A stretch of 64,000 nucleotides of DNA from Jeotgalicoccus saudimassiliensis (lineage in GTDB: Bacteria > Bacillota > Bacilli > Staphylococcales > Salinicoccaceae): assembly GCF_000756715.1 (NCBI RefSeq), contig NZ_CCSE01000001.1, positions 1,580,001 to 1,644,000 on the forward strand, read 5' to 3'. Shown here piece after piece: positions 25,046 to 35,768 of this stretch. Below the pieces are notes generated by a model. It saw nothing but the letters and a program-made list of their open reading frames with translations. It did no database searches and was not told the origin of the DNA. The first letter of the stretch is position 1, and each line of letters opens with the position of its first letter. Position numbers and translations under genes: made by a program.

Positions 25046-25260
25046 TGCACCGGATACTTAAATTTATATTCGCCGACACCTGTAATGACTAATTCGTCAC
25101 CATTGTGCAGTTTTTTACCGCGTCGGTTTTCCGGTTCTCCGTTTAAAAACACTTCGTTTTCACTAAGGAACCATTTAGCTTCTCCGCCAGTGCCGATAAT
25201 ATTTTTATATTTTAAAAATTTACCGAGTGTTATCATGCCATCCAAATGAATCGTTTCCAT
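25042..25260 (-). CDS. yaaA: S4-domain protein YaaA
   Basis: Small RNA-binding S4 protein of 72 residues (LGKFLKYKNIIGTGGEAKWF, then GEPENRRGKKL), always found between dnaN and recF in Bacilli. In Bacillus it is linked to ribosome assembly. An ATG two codons upstream is only 2 nt from AGGAGG, so the second ATG, 8 nt away, is more likely. It overlaps recF by 4 nt. Confidence 0.93.
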
Positions 25261-25449
25261 AGACATAACCTCCTATACATACTCATTCATTATACTACAA
25301 TTTTCATATATTTTCATTATTTAAGGCCAAATAAAGCGTTTGACGGCTTTTACGGGTTAAAAGGCTTTTACCTACCGGTAAATAAAAAAAGAGACCAGAG
25401 GCCTGTTTTTTCTCAAAAAAGGCATGGTCCCAAAATATGTGCTTCGTGA

Positions 25450-26583
25450 TTAATACGTTCTGATCGGTAGAATCAGCTGTACAACTTCATTTGATTCACT
25501 CGGTGTAATAGTGAACGGTCTCATCGTTCCGAAAAATTCAATGGTAACTTCTTCATCCTGGATCGCACGCAGTGCTTCCATCATGTATTTCGAGTTAAAC
25601 GAAATCTTGATGCCTTCACCTTCGATAGCTGAAGCATTGATATCTTCATTTACCGTACCGACTTCCGGAGAGTTCGAAGTTAATTCGACGTTATTGTTTT
25701 CCACAGTCATACGGATTACGTTGTTGCCGCCTTCACGTGCAAGCAGTGATACACGGTCAATCGCATGGTAGAACTCCGAATTATTTACGCTGACTTTTGT
25801 CTCGTAGTTTTCAGGGAACAGGCGGGAAGTATCCGGATAGTTTCCTTCAAGTAAACGTGAGATAAAGCGCATGTTGCCGTAAGTGAACAGCACCTGGTTT
25901 TGCGACAGGTTAATTTCAACATCTTCATCAGAGTCAGAAAGAATTTTGCTCAGTTCCGATAATGATTTACCCGGAATAATCGCGTTGGAAATTTCCGTGT
26001 TAAATGTTTTATCAAGCAGTCTTCTTAATGCAAGACGATGAGAGTCTGTTGCTGTGAATGAAATATGGTCTTCGTTAAAGTTCCAGTTAACACCAGTTAA
26101 CACAGGTCGTGTTTCAGATAATGATACTGCGAAGTTCGTCTGGTTAATAATTGTTTTTAATACTGCTGAAGAAAGTACAAGACTGTCTGCGTTATTTACT
26201 TCAGGTAATAAAGGATACTGGTTTGAATCATTACCGCTTAAGTTGAACTCTGATTTTCCTGCGGTAATTTTAGTCTGGAAGTTTTCTGTTGTTTCCAGAT
26301 CTACAAAATCACCGGAAAGTTTTTTAATAATGTCTACAAAGAAACGGCCTGTCAGGACAACTGAACCTGGCTCTTTAATTTCAAGAATTTCCTCATTATC
26401 AATTTCAGTAGGAATTGTAATCTCAATAGATATTTCCGAGTCACTGCCCGTAAGTATCATCTGATCATCAGAGACATCGATTTTTATCCCGTTTAAAATA
26501 GGCAGGGTAGTTCTTGGTGAAATAGCTTTTAAACAATGATTTAATTGTTCGATAAAGTATTGTCTTTTAATACTGATTTTCAT
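25450..26583 (-). CDS. dnaN: DNA polymerase III beta subunit (sliding clamp)
   Basis: Forms the ring clamp that tethers polymerase to DNA. The 377 residues start MKISIKRQYFIEQLNH, with three repeats of the clamp fold and the C-terminal IRTY ending (LILPIRTY). The ATG at 26583 is chosen over a TTG two codons upstream; AAGGAG lies 10 nt before it. A 189-bp gap to yaaA is larger than the gaps in the following operon, and no clear promoter was identified in it. Confidence 0.97.
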   Translation of the reverse strand: MKISIKRQYFIEQLNHCLKAISPRTTLPILNGIKIDVSDDQMILTGSDSEISIEITIPTEIDNEEILEIKEPGSVVLTGRFFVDIIKKLSGDFVDLETTENFQTKITAGKSEFNLSGNDSNQYPLLPEVNNADSLVLSSAVLKTIINQTNFAVSLSETRPVLTGVNWNFNEDHISFTATDSHRLALRRLLDKTFNTEISNAIIPGKSLSELSKILSDSDEDVEINLSQNQVLFTYGNMRFISRLLEGNYPDTSRLFPENYETKVSVNNSEFYHAIDRVSLLAREGGNNVIRMTVENNNVELTSNSPEVGTVNEDINASAIEGEGIKISFNSKYMMEALRAIQDEEVTIEFFGTMRPFTITPSESNEVVQLILPIRTY

Positions 26584-26613
26584 AAGCAAAGTACTCCTTA
26601 TTTATTAGATATA

Positions 26614-26738
26614 TAGTATATAAAATAATAGTAATAATAGTAGGCCCTGTGGATATGTGGAAAACCTTACTGAGGCTATATGCACGAAGTTATCCACATG
26701 TGTACAAAGTGTTGACTACAGTGTAACATTTATCCACA
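26614..26738. other. oriC, dnaA-dnaN part: AT-rich DNA, DnaA-trios and DnaA boxes
   Basis: Reading the plus strand, an AT-rich run is followed by six consecutive DnaA-trios (TAA TAG TAA TAA TAG TAG, 26626-26643). A short GC block (GCCC) comes next, then two abutting DnaA boxes TGTGGATAT and TGTGGAAAA (26648-26664). Perfect boxes TTATCCACA follow at 26690-26698 and 26730-26738. The order trios, GC block, paired boxes is that of the basal unwinding system described for Bacillus oriC, so strand opening is expected here. Confidence 0.88.
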
Positions 26739-26753
26739 CTATTCACATTAAAA

Positions 26754-28097
26754 TTAATTGAGCTTGTTCTCGATTTCCTTCAGTTCATCCCTGAACAGCT
26801 CATCTTCCGATACAAGCTTCGAAATTTTTTCATGTGCGTGTATTACTGTCGTATGATCACGGCCACCGAAAACTTCACCGATTTTAGGCAGCGAGTTGTC
26901 TGTCAGTTCACGCGATAAATACATGGCGACGTGTCTCGGGAAAGCGATGGACTTCGTCCGTTTTTTAGATGCGAGCTCATCGATATGAATACCGTAGTAT
27001 TCGCTGACTGCGACCTGGATATCGTGGATAGTCATGCGTTTTGACTTCGTCGTAACTACGAGATCTTTTAATGCTTCGGATACGATTTCCGGCGTCATCG
27101 GCTGATTGGAAATTTTGGAATATGCTGCAACGCGCGTCAGGGCGCCTTCCAGTTCACGGATGTTCGTGTGAATATGGTTTGCAATATAGATCATTGCCTC
27201 GTTTGGAATTTCTACATTTTCCTCTTCACATTTTTTGCGCAGAATCGCAATTCTAGTTTCCAGGTCGGGCGGTGTCACGTCTGTCATCAGACCCCATTCA
27301 AAACGCGAACGGAGACGGTCTTCAAGCGTCGGTATTTCCTTCGGTGTCCGGTCGCTCGAGATGACAATCTGCTTATCATTTTCATGCAGCGAGTTAAACG
27401 TGTGGAAAAACTCTTCCTGCGTTGACTCTTTGCCTGCAAGGAACTGGATATCATCAATTAAAAGTACATCGACATTGCGGTACTTGTTACGGAATTCTTC
27501 AGTTTTGTTGTCGCGGATCGAGTTGATAAACTCATTCGTAAATTTCTCACTCGATAAATATACGACTTTCGCATTCGGACGGTGCTCGAGCACATAATTG
27601 CCGATTGCGTGCATCAGGTGGGTCTTTCCGAGCCCGACACCGCCGTATATAAACAGCGGATTATATGCTTTCGCCGGTGCTTCGGCAACAGCCAGTGAAG
27701 CGGCGTGTGAGAAGCGGTTGCCGTTTCCGATAACGAACGTATCGAAAGTATGCTGTTCATTTAATGCATGTTTAACAGGCACATCTGCGGATGTGTTTAT
27801 TTTTTCCGCTGAATTATTCTTCTCTTCAGGTGCTGTGTCGGTCAGCTTTTCATCCTGGAAGACGATTTTAACTGAAACTTTTTCACCGATTGCTTTGTAA
27901 ATACTGTCTTCAATCAATGTTAAATATTTCTCCGACAGCCATCCCTGCTGAAATTCGTTATCTGCTTTAACAATTGCATTCGTACTGTTTAAATCGATCA
28001 GTTTTGTATCTTTGAACCAGGTCTGAAAACTGACGGTCGCGAGATTTTCACTGATATTTTCAAGGACATTATCCCAAATACTGTTCAAGCTGCTCAT
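26754..28097 (-). CDS. dnaA: Chromosomal replication initiator DnaA
   Basis: A 447-residue AAA+ initiator. N-terminal domain I ([21 protein letters not shown]), a variable linker (residues ~85-115) and an ATPase follow, with Walker [16 protein letters not shown] and Walker [13 protein letters not shown]. The C-terminal DNA-binding helix carries the signature [15 protein letters not shown]. DnaA-box clusters lie on both sides of the gene, suggesting autoregulation as in Bacillus. Confidence 0.98.
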   Translation of the reverse strand: MSSLNSIWDNVLENISENLATVSFQTWFKDTKLIDLNSTNAIVKADNEFQQGWLSEKYLTLIEDSIYKAIGEKVSVKIVFQDEKLTDTAPEEKNNSAEKINTSADVPVKHALNEQHTFDTFVIGNGNRFSHAASLAVAEAPAKAYNPLFIYGGVGLGKTHLMHAIGNYVLEHRPNAKVVYLSSEKFTNEFINSIRDNKTEEFRNKYRNVDVLLIDDIQFLAGKESTQEEFFHTFNSLHENDKQIVISSDRTPKEIPTLEDRLRSRFEWGLMTDVTPPDLETRIAILRKKCEEENVEIPNEAMIYIANHIHTNIRELEGALTRVAAYSKISNQPMTPEIVSEALKDLVVTTKSKRMTIHDIQVAVSEYYGIHIDELASKKRTKSIAFPRHVAMYLSRELTDNSLPKIGEVFGGRDHTTVIHAHEKISKLVSEDELFRDELKEIENKLN

Positions 28098-28130
28098 AAA
28101 ATATTCCTTTCTTATTCACAAATAACAGGC

Positions 28131-28389
28131 TGTGGATAACTGATATACACAAGTGTAGAAAAGTTATGCACAACTTATGCACATTCTGTGGATAACTATA
28201 GTGCGGATGTAACTTATCCACAACGATATGGGTAGAATTATAACTAATTCTGCTATATATATCAATAGCTTTAAGAGTTATGCACAGAATTAACACTTTT
28301 CCACAAAATATTACGGACAGGCTGTGGATTTGTGGGGATTTACGTTTTAAACCTGTTGATAACTTTATCTTGCAAATAAGTTATCCACA
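28131..28389. other. oriC, dnaA-rpmH part: DnaA-box cluster
   Basis: At least four perfect DnaA boxes occur: TGTGGATAA at 28131 and 28187, TTATCCACA at 28214 and 28381. Close variants are TTATGCACA at 28164, 28175 and 28278, TTTTCCACA at 28297, TGTGGATTT at 28323 and TGTTGATAA at 28354. Gene orientation flips here, from minus-strand dnaA to plus-strand rpmH, as expected at the origin. Together with the dnaA-dnaN element this makes a bipartite origin. Nothing coding is seen in 28,098-28,532. Confidence 0.92.
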
Positions 28390-28439
28390 TTTTATTATGG
28401 AATTACAGATATCTTATAGAAGGAAAATCAAATAAAAAG

Positions 28440-28468
28440 TTGAAAAGAGAGCCTGTTTTTGGTATTCT
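28440..28468 (+). promoter_or_regulatory. rpmH promoter
   Basis: TTGAAA and TATTCT are separated by 17 bp, 65 bp before the rpmH start. Confidence 0.55.
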
Positions 28469-28532
28469 TTAATAGTTGCAATTCTAAGAGAAGATATAAA
28501 CAGAGATATATATTTAAACGGAGGTGTCATTA

Positions 28533-28670
28533 ATGGTAAAACGTACCTATCAACCAAATAAACGTAAACGTGCAAAAGTACACGGTTTCCGTGAGAGAAT
28601 GAGTACTAAAAACGGTCGCAAAGTTCTTGCACGCCGTAGAAGAAAAGGAAGAAAAGTTCTTTCTGCATAA
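28533..28670 (+). CDS. rpmH: 50S ribosomal protein L34
   Basis: A 45-residue, very basic protein ([18 protein letters not shown], then [13 protein letters not shown]), the standard L34. GGAGG lies 9 nt before the ATG. It is the first gene right of the origin, followed by its own terminator, which normally leaves less transcription for rnpA. Confidence 0.98.
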   Translation: MVKRTYQPNKRKRAKVHGFRERMSTKNGRKVLARRRRKGRKVLSA

Positions 28671-28675
28671 CCATT

Positions 28676-28706
28676 AGATCATCTGACGAGGATGATCTTT
28701 TTTTTT
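28676..28706 (+). terminator. Terminator between rpmH and rnpA
   Basis: AGATCATC pairs with GATGATCT and is followed by nine T, 6 bp past the rpmH stop. Confidence 0.88.
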
Positions 28707-28781
28707 GCCTAATACCGGATGTTTTATAAAACAGGTGCTTTTTAGTATAATAATTAATCATAGATATGAAAGAGCGTAATA

Positions 28782-29120
28782 ATGATGAAAAAGCGATATA
28801 GAATAAAAAAAGAAAAAGATTTTAAACTTATGTTTAAACGCGGGAAATCGTATGCCAACAGGCAGTTTGTTGTCTATTTAAGACAGAACGATGAAATTCC
28901 GCATCTCCGCCTCGGCATCAGTGTGTCCAAACGCCTCGGCAATGCCGTGAAGAGAAACCAGATTAAGAGGCGTATCCGCGCATTTTACCAGCTCCATAAA
29001 ACAGAACTGAAACCGCGCGAATATGTAGTTATCGCACGAAATCCCGTCAAAGATATGAACTATCACGAGATGGAAAAATCATTATTGCATGTCTTAAAGA
29101 TCGCGAAATGTATTAAATAA
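28782..29120 (+). CDS. rnpA: Ribonuclease P protein component
   Basis: Protein subunit of RNase P, which trims tRNA 5' ends. The 112 residues start YRIKKEKDFKLMFKRGKSYAN. The RNR motif region LGNAVKRNQIKRRIRAFY is intact. Two adjacent ATG codons make the first residue uncertain. No yidC gene lies between it and jag, unlike the order in Bacillus. Confidence 0.97.
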   Translation: MMKKRYRIKKEKDFKLMFKRGKSYANRQFVVYLRQNDEIPHLRLGISVSKRLGNAVKRNQIKRRIRAFYQLHKTELKPREYVVIARNPVKDMNYHEMEKSLLHVLKIAKCIK

Positions 29121-29135
29121 TACGGGGGTAGTATT

Positions 29136-30035
29136 ATGTACAGAATTTATACTGAAAAGACAGTAGACGATGCAGTTGCAAAAGGATTAAACGAGCTTGG
29201 CGTAACTGAAGACGATATTAAGATTGAAGTAATCGACGGCGGGAGCGGCGGATTTTTAGGATTTGGGAAGCGCGATGCAGAAGTGCAGCTGACTGTAATC
29301 AACCCTGAACTGAAAACGTATGGTTCTATAGAAGAAATGATTGCACAGCGGAGCACACAGGCTGAAGTGAAGCACGAAGAGACACCGGTTGAACCTGAAA
29401 AAACTGAAACTGATTTTGAACAGGTTAAAGTACAGCCGGAACCTGAAGCTGTGCAACAGCCTGCAGATAAAGTGGAGGCAGCAGAAGCTCCCGGACAGAC
29501 AGCAGCGGAACCGCCGGCTGAAAAACCTGTTCAGGCAGAAGTCCCGGATGATACGGATGACGCTCATACAGTATATGAATCGCCGATCAACAGCGCGGCA
29601 GCTGACACAGCGGATTACATTTCCCGTGTTGTGCAGGAAATGAACATTCCAAACGACACAGAAGTGAGCATTAAAGATACGACGGTGACGATTGAATTTC
29701 ATGCACAGCTCGCAGCTAAAATTATCGGCAAGCGCGGCCAGACTTTAAACGCGCTGCAGGAACTCGCACAAAATTACTTTAATACTATATATAAGAGCTA
29801 CGGTACAGTATTTCTCGATGTTGAGAATTACCGTGAAAAACGCCGGGAAACGCTGGAAAGCCTCGCGATTAATATGTCAAAAAAAGCGATGCGTACGAAC
29901 GAGCCGGTTAAGATGGAGCCGATGCCTTCATTTGAACGTAAAATCATGCACCACGTTTTGAGCAGAATTAAAAATGTAGAAACGTATTCAGAAGGACGGG
30001 AACCTAACCGCTACCTCGTAATTATTAAGAAATAA
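29136..30035 (+). CDS. jag: RNA-binding protein Jag (KhpB/EloR)
   Basis: A 299-residue protein. The N-terminal Jag domain ([17 protein letters not shown]) has the conserved [16 protein letters not shown] near residue 35. A long Glu/Pro/Ala-rich linker (about residues 75-145) is followed by a KH domain ([20 protein letters not shown]) and an R3H domain ([15 protein letters not shown]). In the family it binds RNA with KhpA and affects cell elongation. The linker is long compared with Bacillus Jag. It is 15 bp after rnpA. Confidence 0.95.
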   Translation: MYRIYTEKTVDDAVAKGLNELGVTEDDIKIEVIDGGSGGFLGFGKRDAEVQLTVINPELKTYGSIEEMIAQRSTQAEVKHEETPVEPEKTETDFEQVKVQPEPEAVQQPADKVEAAEAPGQTAAEPPAEKPVQAEVPDDTDDAHTVYESPINSAAADTADYISRVVQEMNIPNDTEVSIKDTTVTIEFHAQLAAKIIGKRGQTLNALQELAQNYFNTIYKSYGTVFLDVENYREKRRETLESLAINMSKKAMRTNEPVKMEPMPSFERKIMHHVLSRIKNVETYSEGREPNRYLVIIKK

Positions 30036-30049
30036 AAGGAGTTTTGAAC

Positions 30050-31426
30050 ATGCAATTTGAAACGATCTCAAGCATCTCCACACCGGTTGGTGAAGGGGCG
30101 ATTGCTATCGTTCGTTTATCAGGTGAAGATGCGATTGAAATTGCAGACCGTCTGTATAAAGGTGCGAAAAAATTAACTGACACAGATTCACATACGATTA
30201 ATTACGGACATATTGTCGATCCGAAAACCGGTGAAACGGTTGAGGAAGTTATGGTGGCCTTAATGCGTGCACCGAAGACATACACGAGAGAAGACATCGT
30301 GGAAATTAATTGCCACGGCGGTATTCATACTGTAAACCGCGTGCTGCAGCTGACATTAAATAACGGTGCCAGAATGGCGGAGCCGGGTGAATTTACAAAA
30401 CGTGCATTTCTGAACGGACGAGTGGACCTGTCACAGGCGGAAGCGGTTATGGATTTTATCCGTGCGAAGACGAACGAAGCATCGAAAGTGGCGAACCAGC
30501 AAGTTCAGGGACGTTTAAAAACGTATATCGAAGATTTGCGCCAGAGCATTTTAAACATTCTTGCGCAGGTTGAAGTGAACATCGACTATCCGGAATACGA
30601 TGACGTTGAAGAAGCGACGACGTCGTTCCTGCTGGACGAGGCGAGAATAGTCAGCACCAACATCGACAAGCTCCTGAAATCGAGCTCGGAAGGCCGTATT
30701 TTACGCGAAGGTTTAAGTACGGTAATCGTCGGTAAACCGAACGTCGGCAAGAGTTCGCTGTTAAACTATTTAATCCAGGATAACAAAGCGATTGTAACGG
30801 ATGTTGCCGGAACAACGCGCGATATTCTCGAGGAATACGTTAACGTCAACGGCATTCCGCTGAAGCTTGTCGATACGGCAGGTATCCGCGAAACGGATGA
30901 CATCGTAGAGAAAATCGGTGTGGAACGTTCCCGTGAAGCACTGAAAGGCGCAGAACTGATTTTATACGTCATGAACAACAACGATGAGCTGACACCGGAA
31001 GATCTCGAGCTTCTGGAAACGGTGGATGATAAAAAAGTTATCGGTATCGTGAATAAACTCGATCTTGAAAACAAACTGGATATTAATTATCTGGAAGAAC
31101 ACTTTAAAATTCCATTAATTAAAACATCCATTATTAAAGGTGAGGGTGTCGACGATCTGGAAAATGAAATCCAGAAAATGTTCTTTGACGGCAGCCTGTC
31201 ATCGACGGACTCGACATACGTATCGAACAACCGTCACATTAATCTTCTAGAACAGGCAAAAGTATCGATTGAAGATGCAATATCTTCGGCGGAAATAGAC
31301 GTGCCGGTTGATATTATTCAAATCGATCTCATTAAGACGTGGGAACTGCTCGGTGAAGTTATCGGAGAAGACGTATCGGAACAATTAATAGATAAACTCT
31401 TTAGTCAATTCTGTCTAGGGAAGTAA
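30050..31426 (+). CDS. mnmE: tRNA modification GTPase MnmE
   Basis: A 458-residue GTPase that, with MnmG, modifies wobble uridine in tRNA. G1 [15 protein letters not shown]2 DVAGTTRD, G3 [10 protein letters not shown] and G4 NKLD are present, and the C-terminal FCLGK gives the catalytic Cys. AAAGGAG lies 9 nt before the ATG; a TTG two codons earlier is less likely. It is followed by mnmG after 20 bp. Confidence 0.97.
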   Translation: MQFETISSISTPVGEGAIAIVRLSGEDAIEIADRLYKGAKKLTDTDSHTINYGHIVDPKTGETVEEVMVALMRAPKTYTREDIVEINCHGGIHTVNRVLQLTLNNGARMAEPGEFTKRAFLNGRVDLSQAEAVMDFIRAKTNEASKVANQQVQGRLKTYIEDLRQSILNILAQVEVNIDYPEYDDVEEATTSFLLDEARIVSTNIDKLLKSSSEGRILREGLSTVIVGKPNVGKSSLLNYLIQDNKAIVTDVAGTTRDILEEYVNVNGIPLKLVDTAGIRETDDIVEKIGVERSREALKGAELILYVMNNNDELTPEDLELLETVDDKKVIGIVNKLDLENKLDINYLEEHFKIPLIKTSIIKGEGVDDLENEIQKMFFDGSLSSTDSTYVSNNRHINLLEQAKVSIEDAISSAEIDVPVDIIQIDLIKTWELLGEVIGEDVSEQLIDKLFSQFCLGK

Positions 31427-31446
31427 TAAATACAGGAGGTTAAATA

Positions 31447-33330
31447 ATGACCGGCAATATTAAATATGATGTGATAGTTATCGGAGCAGGTCACGCAGGT
31501 GTTGAAGCGGGACTTGCAGCAAGCCGCAAAGGACTAAAAACACTGATGCTGACGATTAATCTGGATAACATTGCATTTATGCCATGTAACCCTTCTGTCG
31601 GCGGACCGGCAAAAGGAATCGTTGTGCGTGAAGTGGATGCGCTCGGCGGACAGATGGCGAAAGTTATAGACAAAACACACATCCAGATGCGGATGCTTAA
31701 TACAGGTAAAGGACCTGCAGTGCGTGCACTCCGTGCACAGGCCGATAAAGTCCTTTATCAGCAGGAAATGAAATCACTGCTTGAACAGGAACCGAACCTC
31801 GACATTTTACAGGGGCTCGTTGACGAACTCATTATAGAAGATGATGTCGTGCGCGGTGTTAAAACGAATGTCGGCACAGTTTATGATGCTGATGCAGTTA
31901 TTATTACGACAGGCACATTCCTGCGCGGTGAAATTATTTTAGGCGATTTAAAATATTCGAGCGGACCGAATCACCAGATTCCGTCACTTGCACTTGCAGA
32001 TCAGCTGAAAGAGCTCGGCTTTGAAATTATCCGTTTTAAAACGGGTACACCGCCGCGTGTAAATGCAGATTCCATCGACTACAGCAAAACTGAAATTCAG
32101 CCGGGAGACGATGTGCCGCGTGCATTCAGTTTTGATACGACAGAATTCATCATGGATCAGCTGCCCTGCTGGTTAACATACACATCATCAGAAACACACG
32201 AAATTATTACAGCGAATCTGCACCTGTCAGCAATGTACTCAGGTGTTGTTCAGGGAACGGGTCCGAGATACTGTCCTTCAATCGAAGACAAGATCGTCCG
32301 TTTCAACGATAAACCGCGTCATCAGATCTTCCTTGAGCCGGAAGGCCGCAATACGAAGGAAGTTTACGTGCAGGGCTTATCGACGAGTATGCCGGAAAGC
32401 GTTCAGCGCGATATGGTAACGAGCATACCGGGACTTGAAAATGCACGTATGATGCGCGCAGGCTACGCAATAGAGTACGATGCACTGGTACCGACACAGC
32501 TGTGGCCGACACTTGAAACGAAGAAAATTAAAAACCTTTATACTGCCGGCCAGATTAACGGGACGAGCGGTTACGAAGAAGCTGCCGGTCAGGGGCTGAT
32601 TGCAGGTATTAACGCTGCGAACAACCTGCTTGGCAAAGAAGAATTAATTCTAAGCCGTACAGATGCATATATCGGCGTACTGATTGATGATCTTGTTACG
32701 AAAGGTACAAATGAACCGTACCGTCTGTTAACGTCACGTGCCGAACACAGACTGCTGCTCCGCCACGATAACGCGGATATCCGTCTGACTGAAATCGGTC
32801 ACGAACACGGTCTGATCAGCGACGAACGTCTGGCACGCTACCATAAGAAAAAAGAAAATATCGATGCTGAACTTGAGCGTCTGCAGAAAGTGCGCATTAA
32901 ACCGAATGAGCACACGCAGAACATCGTTGCCGAGCGCGGCGGTACAGCTCTGAAAGACGGTATTCTTGCAGCGGACTTATTACGCCGCCCGGAAATGGAC
33001 TACCAGTCGATTATGGAAATTCTGGAAGAAGAAATCACTCTGAACCAGGAAGAGTACGAGCAGGTTGAAGTACAGATTAAATACGATGGTTATATTAAAA
33101 AATCATTACAGCAGGTCGACAAGATGAAGCGTATGGAAGATAAAAAAATTCCTGAAAACATCGATTACGATGCAATACACTCGCTCGCGACAGAAGCGCG
33201 CATGAAACTGAAAGAAGTTAAGCCGCTTAACATCGCACAGGCGTCACGTATTTCAGGAGTAAATCCTGCAGACACTTCCATTCTGCTTGTCTATATCGAA
33301 CAGGGTAATGTGAAAAGGGTAGAATCATGA
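31447..33330 (+). CDS. mnmG: tRNA uridine-5-carboxymethylaminomethyl modification enzyme MnmG (GidA)
   Basis: FAD-dependent partner of MnmE, 627 residues. The dinucleotide-binding fold is [16 protein letters not shown] (residues ~10-25), with family motifs [14 protein letters not shown] and TGTPPRV. The C-terminal helical domain binds MnmE and tRNA. AGGAGG lies 7 nt before the ATG. The stop overlaps the rsmG start by 4 nt, so the mnmE-mnmG-rsmG-noc genes form one unit. Confidence 0.98.
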   Translation: MTGNIKYDVIVIGAGHAGVEAGLAASRKGLKTLMLTINLDNIAFMPCNPSVGGPAKGIVVREVDALGGQMAKVIDKTHIQMRMLNTGKGPAVRALRAQADKVLYQQEMKSLLEQEPNLDILQGLVDELIIEDDVVRGVKTNVGTVYDADAVIITTGTFLRGEIILGDLKYSSGPNHQIPSLALADQLKELGFEIIRFKTGTPPRVNADSIDYSKTEIQPGDDVPRAFSFDTTEFIMDQLPCWLTYTSSETHEIITANLHLSAMYSGVVQGTGPRYCPSIEDKIVRFNDKPRHQIFLEPEGRNTKEVYVQGLSTSMPESVQRDMVTSIPGLENARMMRAGYAIEYDALVPTQLWPTLETKKIKNLYTAGQINGTSGYEEAAGQGLIAGINAANNLLGKEELILSRTDAYIGVLIDDLVTKGTNEPYRLLTSRAEHRLLLRHDNADIRLTEIGHEHGLISDERLARYHKKKENIDAELERLQKVRIKPNEHTQNIVAERGGTALKDGILAADLLRRPEMDYQSIMEILEEEITLNQEEYEQVEVQIKYDGYIKKSLQQVDKMKRMEDKKIPENIDYDAIHSLATEARMKLKEVKPLNIAQASRISGVNPADTSILLVYIEQGNVKRVES

Positions 33331-34046
33331 ACGAACAGGAATTCATAAATGCTTTAAAAGAACAGGGAATTGAACTGACTGACACACAGCTCGGCCAGTT
33401 CAAAACCTATTACGAGATGCTTGTTGAGTGGAACGAAAAGATTAATCTGACTGCTGTAACTGAAATAGAAGAAGTGTATTTAAAGCATTTCTACGATTCG
33501 ATTACACCGTTATTTTATGCAGATATCGATGAAGGTGCGAGCCTTTGCGACGTCGGTGCAGGTGCCGGATTCCCGAGCATCCCGATGAAGATTATCCGTC
33601 CGGATTTAAAAATTACAATCGTTGATTCTTTAAACAAACGCATTAACTTTCTGAATGAGCTCACTGCTGAGCTTGAACTGGATAAAATGCATCTGGTGCA
33701 TGACAGAGCGGAAACTTTCGGCAATCATAAAGCGGATGCGAGACATATGTTTGATGTAGTGACAGCACGTGCTGTTGCACAGCTGAATGTCTTATCCGAA
33801 CTGTGCCTGCCGCTCGTACGTACAGGCGGACAGTTTATCGTTATGAAAGGCAAAAAGGCGCAGGAGGAACTCGAAGAGAGTGAATTCGCGCTCGAGGTGC
33901 TCGGCGGGGAACTGAAAGAAGTTCACCAGCTGTCACTGCCGCAGGAAGAAAGCGACCGTTATATTATGATTATCGACAAAAAACGTAAAACACCTAAGAA
34001 GTATCCCCGCAAACCGGGTACGCCGAATAAATCCCCATTAAAATAA
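33327..34046 (+). CDS. rsmG: 16S rRNA (guanine527-N7)-methyltransferase RsmG
   Basis: A 239-residue SAM-dependent enzyme methylating G527 of 16S rRNA. The SAM site is [16 protein letters not shown] near residues 70-85. The C-terminus ends in a basic tail ([18 protein letters not shown]). It overlaps mnmG by 4 nt and precedes noc by 16 bp. Confidence 0.97.
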   Translation: MNEQEFINALKEQGIELTDTQLGQFKTYYEMLVEWNEKINLTAVTEIEEVYLKHFYDSITPLFYADIDEGASLCDVGAGAGFPSIPMKIIRPDLKITIVDSLNKRINFLNELTAELELDKMHLVHDRAETFGNHKADARHMFDVVTARAVAQLNVLSELCLPLVRTGGQFIVMKGKKAQEELEESEFALEVLGGELKEVHQLSLPQEESDRYIMIIDKKRKTPKKYPRKPGTPNKSPLK

Positions 34047-34062
34047 AAGGGTGGTGGAATGT

Positions 34063-34875
34063 GTGAAAAAGCCATTTTCAAAATTATTTAATCTCATAGA
34101 TAAAAGCGAAACGCGTTCTGATGATGATTCCCTCGTTACTGTGCAGATAGAGCACATCGTACCGAACCAGTACCAGCCGCGTACTGTATTTAATCATCAG
34201 CGCATTGAGGAACTCGCACATTCCATCAAAGCGCACGGGCTGCTGCAGCCGATTACACTGCGTCCGATTGAAGAGGGCATGTATGAAATCATTGCAGGCG
34301 AGCGCAGATTCAGAGCACTGAAACACCTCGGCTACGAAGATACTCAGGCTATCGTTAAATATTTAACAGATCAGGAATCGGCAGCGATTGCGCTGATTGA
34401 AAATATTCAGCGTGAGAATTTATCGAGTATCGAAGAAGCACGTGCATATAAACAGCTGCTCGCAATGGATGATATTACGCAGAAGGATCTTGCTGAAAGC
34501 ATCGGCAAAAGCCAGTCGTTTATCGCCAATAAATTACGCCTGTTAAAGCTGTCTAACGACGTTATAACGGCGCTCGAAAAAGATGATATTACAGAAAGAC
34601 ACGCGCGGGCACTGCTTATTCTGGATAACGATACCCAATGCGACGTGTTAAAAAATATCGTTAAGGATAACCTGACGGTTAAGGAAACGGAACTCGCTGT
34701 GAAGAACCGTCAGAAGGTCCGCATCGAGCAGATTAACTTTAATGATGATGTTGCGTTCATGCTGAATGACTTTGAACGCGATATTAAAAAACTGCAGGAC
34801 AGAGGTATTGATGTGAACATTGAGACATCGGAAACCGACGAGCTGCATGAAGTCACGATACGTATATACAAATAG
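34063..34875 (+). CDS. noc: Nucleoid occlusion protein Noc
   Basis: A 270-residue ParB-family protein that blocks division over the chromosome. The short amphipathic N-terminus (KKPFSKLFNL) is the expected membrane-targeting helix. CTP-binding motifs follow (IVPNQYQPR, GERRFRALKHLG), then the HTH (DLAESIGKSQSFIANKLRLL). The GTG at 34063 is chosen because Noc proteins begin MKKPFSKLF; an earlier GTG pair overlaps the ribosome site. It lies upstream of its paralogue parB. Confidence 0.95.
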   Translation: MKKPFSKLFNLIDKSETRSDDDSLVTVQIEHIVPNQYQPRTVFNHQRIEELAHSIKAHGLLQPITLRPIEEGMYEIIAGERRFRALKHLGYEDTQAIVKYLTDQESAAIALIENIQRENLSSIEEARAYKQLLAMDDITQKDLAESIGKSQSFIANKLRLLKLSNDVITALEKDDITERHARALLILDNDTQCDVLKNIVKDNLTVKETELAVKNRQKVRIEQINFNDDVAFMLNDFERDIKKLQDRGIDVNIETSETDELHEVTIRIYK

Positions 34876-34877
34876 TG

Positions 34878-34906
34878 CTCACACCTGACAGTGTGAGTTC
34901 TTTTTT
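34878..34906 (+). terminator. noc terminator
   Basis: CTCACAC pairs with GTGTGAG and is followed by TTCTTTTTT, directly after the noc stop. Confidence 0.85.
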
Positions 34907-34976
34907 GACTTACAAACGGTATTGATACTGTTATAATTAAACTGTATTTTAACTATGCAAAGTCGGTGAGATAACG

Positions 34977-35750
34977 GTGGAAATTATAGAGCTGCCTATT
35001 AAGGAAATCCGCAAAAATCCATATCAGCCGAGACAGACTTTTGATGAGGAAAAGCTGGAAGACTTAAAGAACAGCATTCTGATTCACGGTGTGATGCAGC
35101 CGGTCACAGTCAGGAAGTCTGTGAAAGGCTATACACTGGTTGCCGGTGAACGGCGGCTAAGGGCAAGTAAAAGAGCGGGCCTTGAAAAAATACCTGCGAT
35201 TATTACCGGCATGTCCGATAAGGAAATGATGGAACTTGCAATTATTGAAAACCTGCAGCGTGAAGATTTAAGTGCACTTGAAGAAGCGGAAAGCTATAAA
35301 GAACTGATGACAAAAGCGGACCTGACACAGGACGAGCTGTCACAGCGTCTCGGGAAATCGAGATCATACATCGCCAATATGCTCAGACTGTTAAATTTGC
35401 CGTCAGCGGTAAAACGGGCAATGAACGACCAGAAACTGAGCAGTGCACATGGCAGAACACTGCTGTCGTTAAAAGACCCGCTGTTAATGGAACAGGTGGC
35501 TGAAGAAACAATCGCGCAGAATATGAGCGTGCGTGCGCTTGAAGCTTACGTAAAAACTTTCGACAAGAAGAAAAAGATAAAGAAAACAGCAAAGAAGCTG
35601 AAGTTTTTACAGAGTTATGAAAATAAGCTGAAAGAGCATTACGGCACAAATGTGGAAATAAAAAAAGTAAAGAATAAAGGAATGATACAGCTGGAGTTTA
35701 CATCGGAAGAAGAATTTAAGAGAATTCTCGCGATGCTTCAGAAAAAATAA
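34977..35750 (+). CDS. parB: Chromosome partitioning protein ParB (Spo0J)
   Basis: A 257-residue CTP-dependent clamp that loads on parS DNA. Motifs are IRKNPYQPRQTF, AGERRLRASKRAG and the HTH ELSQRLGKSRSYIANMLRLL, followed by a basic C-terminal dimer domain. A GTG start with GGTGAG 6 nt upstream is used. No parA/soj gene accompanies it, as in staphylococci. Confidence 0.95.
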   Translation: MEIIELPIKEIRKNPYQPRQTFDEEKLEDLKNSILIHGVMQPVTVRKSVKGYTLVAGERRLRASKRAGLEKIPAIITGMSDKEMMELAIIENLQREDLSALEEAESYKELMTKADLTQDELSQRLGKSRSYIANMLRLLNLPSAVKRAMNDQKLSSAHGRTLLSLKDPLLMEQVAEETIAQNMSVRALEAYVKTFDKKKKIKKTAKKLKFLQSYENKLKEHYGTNVEIKKVKNKGMIQLEFTSEEEFKRILAMLQKK

Positions 35751-35768
35751 AGAAAGAGGATTTATTAT

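Noticed and set aside
28671-28781. yidC/oxaA expected between rnpA and jag, or hidden small gene after rpmH
   Set aside because: Only a terminator and short AT-rich DNA are present before rnpA, and jag follows rnpA after 15 bp; there is no room for yidC.
29256-29702. Minus-strand 148-codon open frame inside jag
   Set aside because: It is the complement of the Glu/Pro/Ala-rich linker, gives an Arg/Phe/Cys-rich product and has no ribosome site.
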